From Legionella genomosp. 1 (lineage in GTDB: Bacteria > Pseudomonadota > Gammaproteobacteria > Legionellales > Legionellaceae): a stretch of DNA of 6,469 bases. Position numbers and translations under genes: made by a program. Where the stretch lies: assembly GCA_945865355.1 (NCBI GenBank), contig CAMBDN010000142.1:1-6469 (forward strand), given 5' to 3'. The notes beneath the pieces were generated by a model, which ran no database searches, had not been told where the DNA came from, and saw only the letters and a list, made by a program, of their open reading frames with translations. Below, in pieces: positions 5,052 to 6,469 of this stretch (its first letter is position 1; the number at the start of each line of letters is the position of its first letter).

Positions 5052-6469
5052 TTAAATTGACGCTACGTCCTGAGTAAACAAGACACCTATTCCTGTTCCA
5101 GAATAGAGTTCTACCGTTATTGGTCGATTAACGTTCTGCATAGCAACTTGGCCCCAGCTTTTCCCAAGCGTTGCTAAACCAATCACAGCGTTCTCTAATA
5201 TGGAACGGCCGACACCACTTTGAACAGTTGTATTCGATACACCACCTGTACCACCTATAGTTACAGTTGTATTTGCTGATTGAAATGCATTACCAAACCC
5301 TTCAAGAAACGTCGCTGCAAATAAGGAGCCGTAACGCGACAAATAGTGATGATTCGCACGACTTGAAAGTGCTGTGCGAGCTGTATTCGCGTCAATTGCA
5401 TACGCATTTATCGATGTGGTTTTTGCGGCACCAGCAACTGACATTGTATTAAAGGTAATCACCATCTTATCCGCATTAGCTGGAAGCGTAAAACTACCAA
5501 TTATTTTAGCTCCCTTTAACTTTCCGGTCACTATAGTAGCAAGTATAGGACCTGCCTCATCGGTGTTAACTGATGTATCAAGTACAGCGAAAAGTATATC
5601 ACCCGTTTTAATTATTGCTTTCGATACAACTTTATTCCCGTTCAGCGTAGATTGTCCCATTAAGTCTGTCCCACCCTCTGCGATATAAGCACCCTTGCCA
5701 GCGCCACTTTTTTCAGTGGGCGGCGTTCCAGCCATATATGCCTGTTGACTAACCATTTTCCATGCTTGCAGGTCCTGCGTAGCAGCTGAGACCATTGCCG
5801 AGGTTCTCTGTTGTATTTTTTGTTGATAACGTTGCTCAGCAATTTGCTTCTGTTGTCTATCTAATATTTCCTGCAATTGTTTTGTACTTGCAGCTTGTGT
5901 TGATTCCTTTTGACTGGCCGTTGGACCACCAAATGGGGGGATTGTTACGATAGATGGAGGAACTGCTGGTTGATTAGCACCCTGTAACCCTGCCAATGAA
6001 GTATCAGTCGGCGAAAAACCTGCGTCTTGTAAATCCTGTGCGGAATAGCCTGCATTTTTCAACTCTCCAGCATTATATCCAGCGGCTTTCATCTCCTTCG
6101 CTGAAAACCCCGCCTTGCGTAATGCCTCTGCACTAAACCCTGCATCTTTTAACTCTTTCGCACTAAAGCCTGCTGCCTTTAATTGATCTGCCGTAAATCC
6201 AGCATTTTTCAAATCAGCGGCACTAAATCCTGCATCTTTTAACTGTGCTGCACTAAATCCTGCATCTTTTAGTTGTTGTGCAGTAAAGCCCGCCGCGGCT
6301 AATTCTTTTGCACTAAACCCCGCATTTTTTAAATCTTGTGCGCTAAAACCAGCATCTTTTAATTCAGCAGCAGTAAATCCAGCCGCCTTAAGCTCAGCCG
6401 CGGTGTATCCAGCGTCCTTCATTTGCTTAGCACTACATCCCAAGGTCTGCTTGATTGTTAAGGCAGATA
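5052..6469 (-). CDS. dotG/icmE: DotG/IcmE, VirB10-like channel/scaffold protein (partial, N-terminus off the right edge)
   Basis: This is the C-terminal 471 or so residues of DotG, the central protein linking inner and outer membranes in the Dot/Icm core; the Legionella protein is about 1050 aa. The frame runs open to the right edge. A TTG at 6443 could be mistaken for a start, but in-frame codons continue upstream (SALTIKQT) and the membrane anchor is absent, so the real start lies outside. Numbering from that TTG: a decapeptide array of consensus AGFSAKELKD at 1-150, a Pro-rich linker (151-175), a Gln-rich coiled coil (about 187-212, QLQEILDRQQKQIAEQRYQQ), then a VirB10/TraF-like domain from about 251. 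That domain includes KTGDILFAVLDTSVNTDEAG (279-298), GPILATIVTG, GSFTLPANADK, two likely outer-membrane antenna helices (about 366-388 and 411-434) around a Gly/Thr-rich loop, and the terminal PITVELYSGTGIGVLFTQDV. The IncI counterpart is TraO. It ends with TAA, 19 bases before dotF. Confidence 0.95.
   Translation of the reverse strand, partial: SALTIKQTLGCSAKQMKDAGYTAAELKAAGFTAAELKDAGFSAQDLKNAGFSAKELAAAGFTAQQLKDAGFSAAQLKDAGFSAADLKNAGFTADQLKAAGFSAKELKDAGFSAEALRKAGFSAKEMKAAGYNAGELKNAGYSAQDLQDAGFSPTDTSLAGLQGANQPAVPPSIVTIPPFGGPTASQKESTQAASTKQLQEILDRQQKQIAEQRYQQKIQQRTSAMVSAATQDLQAWKMVSQQAYMAGTPPTEKSGAGKGAYIAEGGTDLMGQSTLNGNKVVSKAIIKTGDILFAVLDTSVNTDEAGPILATIVTGKLKGAKIIGSFTLPANADKMVITFNTMSVAGAAKTTSINAYAIDANTARTALSSRANHHYLSRYGSLFAATFLEGFGNAFQSANTTVTIGGTGGVSNTTVQSGVGRSILENAVIGLATLGKSWGQVAMQNVNRPITVELYSGTGIGVLFTQDVASI
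5994..6443 (-). repeat. Decapeptide (30-bp) tandem repeat array inside dotG
   Basis: Fifteen 10-residue units can be read in register with no length change. Thirteen (6413 down to 6024) fit A-G-[FY]-[STN]-A-x-x-[LM]-x-x closely; exceptions are unit 5, which ends LAA, and unit 11, which has ALRK. The first unit (GCSAKQMKD) and the last (AGFSPTDTSL) are degenerate. Each unit can be seen as two pentapeptides, resembling the pentapeptide-type repeats known in the middle of Legionella DotG. At DNA level the period is 30 bp. Upstream residues (SALTIKQT) are only weakly repeat-like, so the array may continue with other units past the edge. Confidence 0.92.

Noticed and set aside
4694..5077. A 127-codon plus-strand open frame opposite dotF and the dotF-dotG junction.
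   Set aside because: It is antisense to a well-recognised dotF, has an unbalanced Leu/Ile-rich composition typical of shadow frames, and resembles no known family.
5374..5688. A 104-codon hydrophobic plus-strand open frame opposite dotG.
   Set aside because: It is antisense to the conserved VirB10-like domain; the apparent hydrophobic segments come from the complement of the polar/Ala-rich codons.
6441..6443. TTG as a start codon for a 463-aa protein.
   Set aside because: The frame is open upstream to the window edge, the N-terminal membrane anchor expected of DotG is absent, and no ribosome binding site is visible; the gene is simply cut by the window.
5994..6443. A CRISPR array, considered because of the 30-bp periodicity.
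   Set aside because: There are no unique spacers; units are directly abutting, keep reading frame, and encode a known repeat region of DotG.

Overview
The window is a segment of a Dot/Icm type IVB secretion system (T4BSS) operon, read entirely on the minus strand. In transcription order (right to left) it holds dotG/icmE (5' part off the right edge), dotF/icmG, dotE/icmC, dotP/icmD, dotN/icmJ and dotO/icmB (3' part off the left edge). This is the icmE-G-C-D-J-B order known from Legionella and Coxiella, and it parallels the traO-P-Q-R-(S)-T-U order of IncI conjugative plasmids. Predicted lengths (dotF 276, dotE 192, dotP 132, dotN 209 aa) agree with my memory of the Legionella proteins. The AT-leaning composition and the chromosomal-style gene order suggest a gammaproteobacterium of the order Legionellales, probably an intracellular, effector-secreting bacterium. 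I cannot fix the genus from sequence alone.

Layout: 5052-6469 encodes the C-terminal part of DotG, with a decapeptide repeat array, a short coiled coil and the VirB10-like channel domain. DotF (4202-5032), DotE (3615-4193) and DotP (3187-3585) follow with gaps of 19, 8 and 29 bases and good ribosome binding sites, so this block looks tightly co-transcribed. A 12-bp perfect hairpin lies directly after dotP. DotN (2487-3116) follows, then a 198-base gap with a TTGACA box, two dyads and no convincing gene. DotO occupies 2288 to the left edge.

How the products work together, from established knowledge of the system: DotG is the central channel/scaffold protein linking the inner membrane to the outer-membrane core (DotC/D/H), and DotF is an inner-membrane partner of that core. 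DotE and DotP are small paralogous inner-membrane proteins. DotN is a cytoplasmic zinc-binding subunit of the DotL coupling-protein complex. DotO is the VirB4-like ATPase at the cytoplasmic base. The window therefore spans outer-membrane channel, inner membrane, coupling complex and energising ATPase.

I found no unknown system here. The more interesting details are the homogenised repeat array of DotG, the HNH-like but apparently catalytically degenerate DotN, the visible DotE/DotP homology, and two non-coding segments that may set the expression of the dotN/dotO end relative to the membrane-protein end of the operon.
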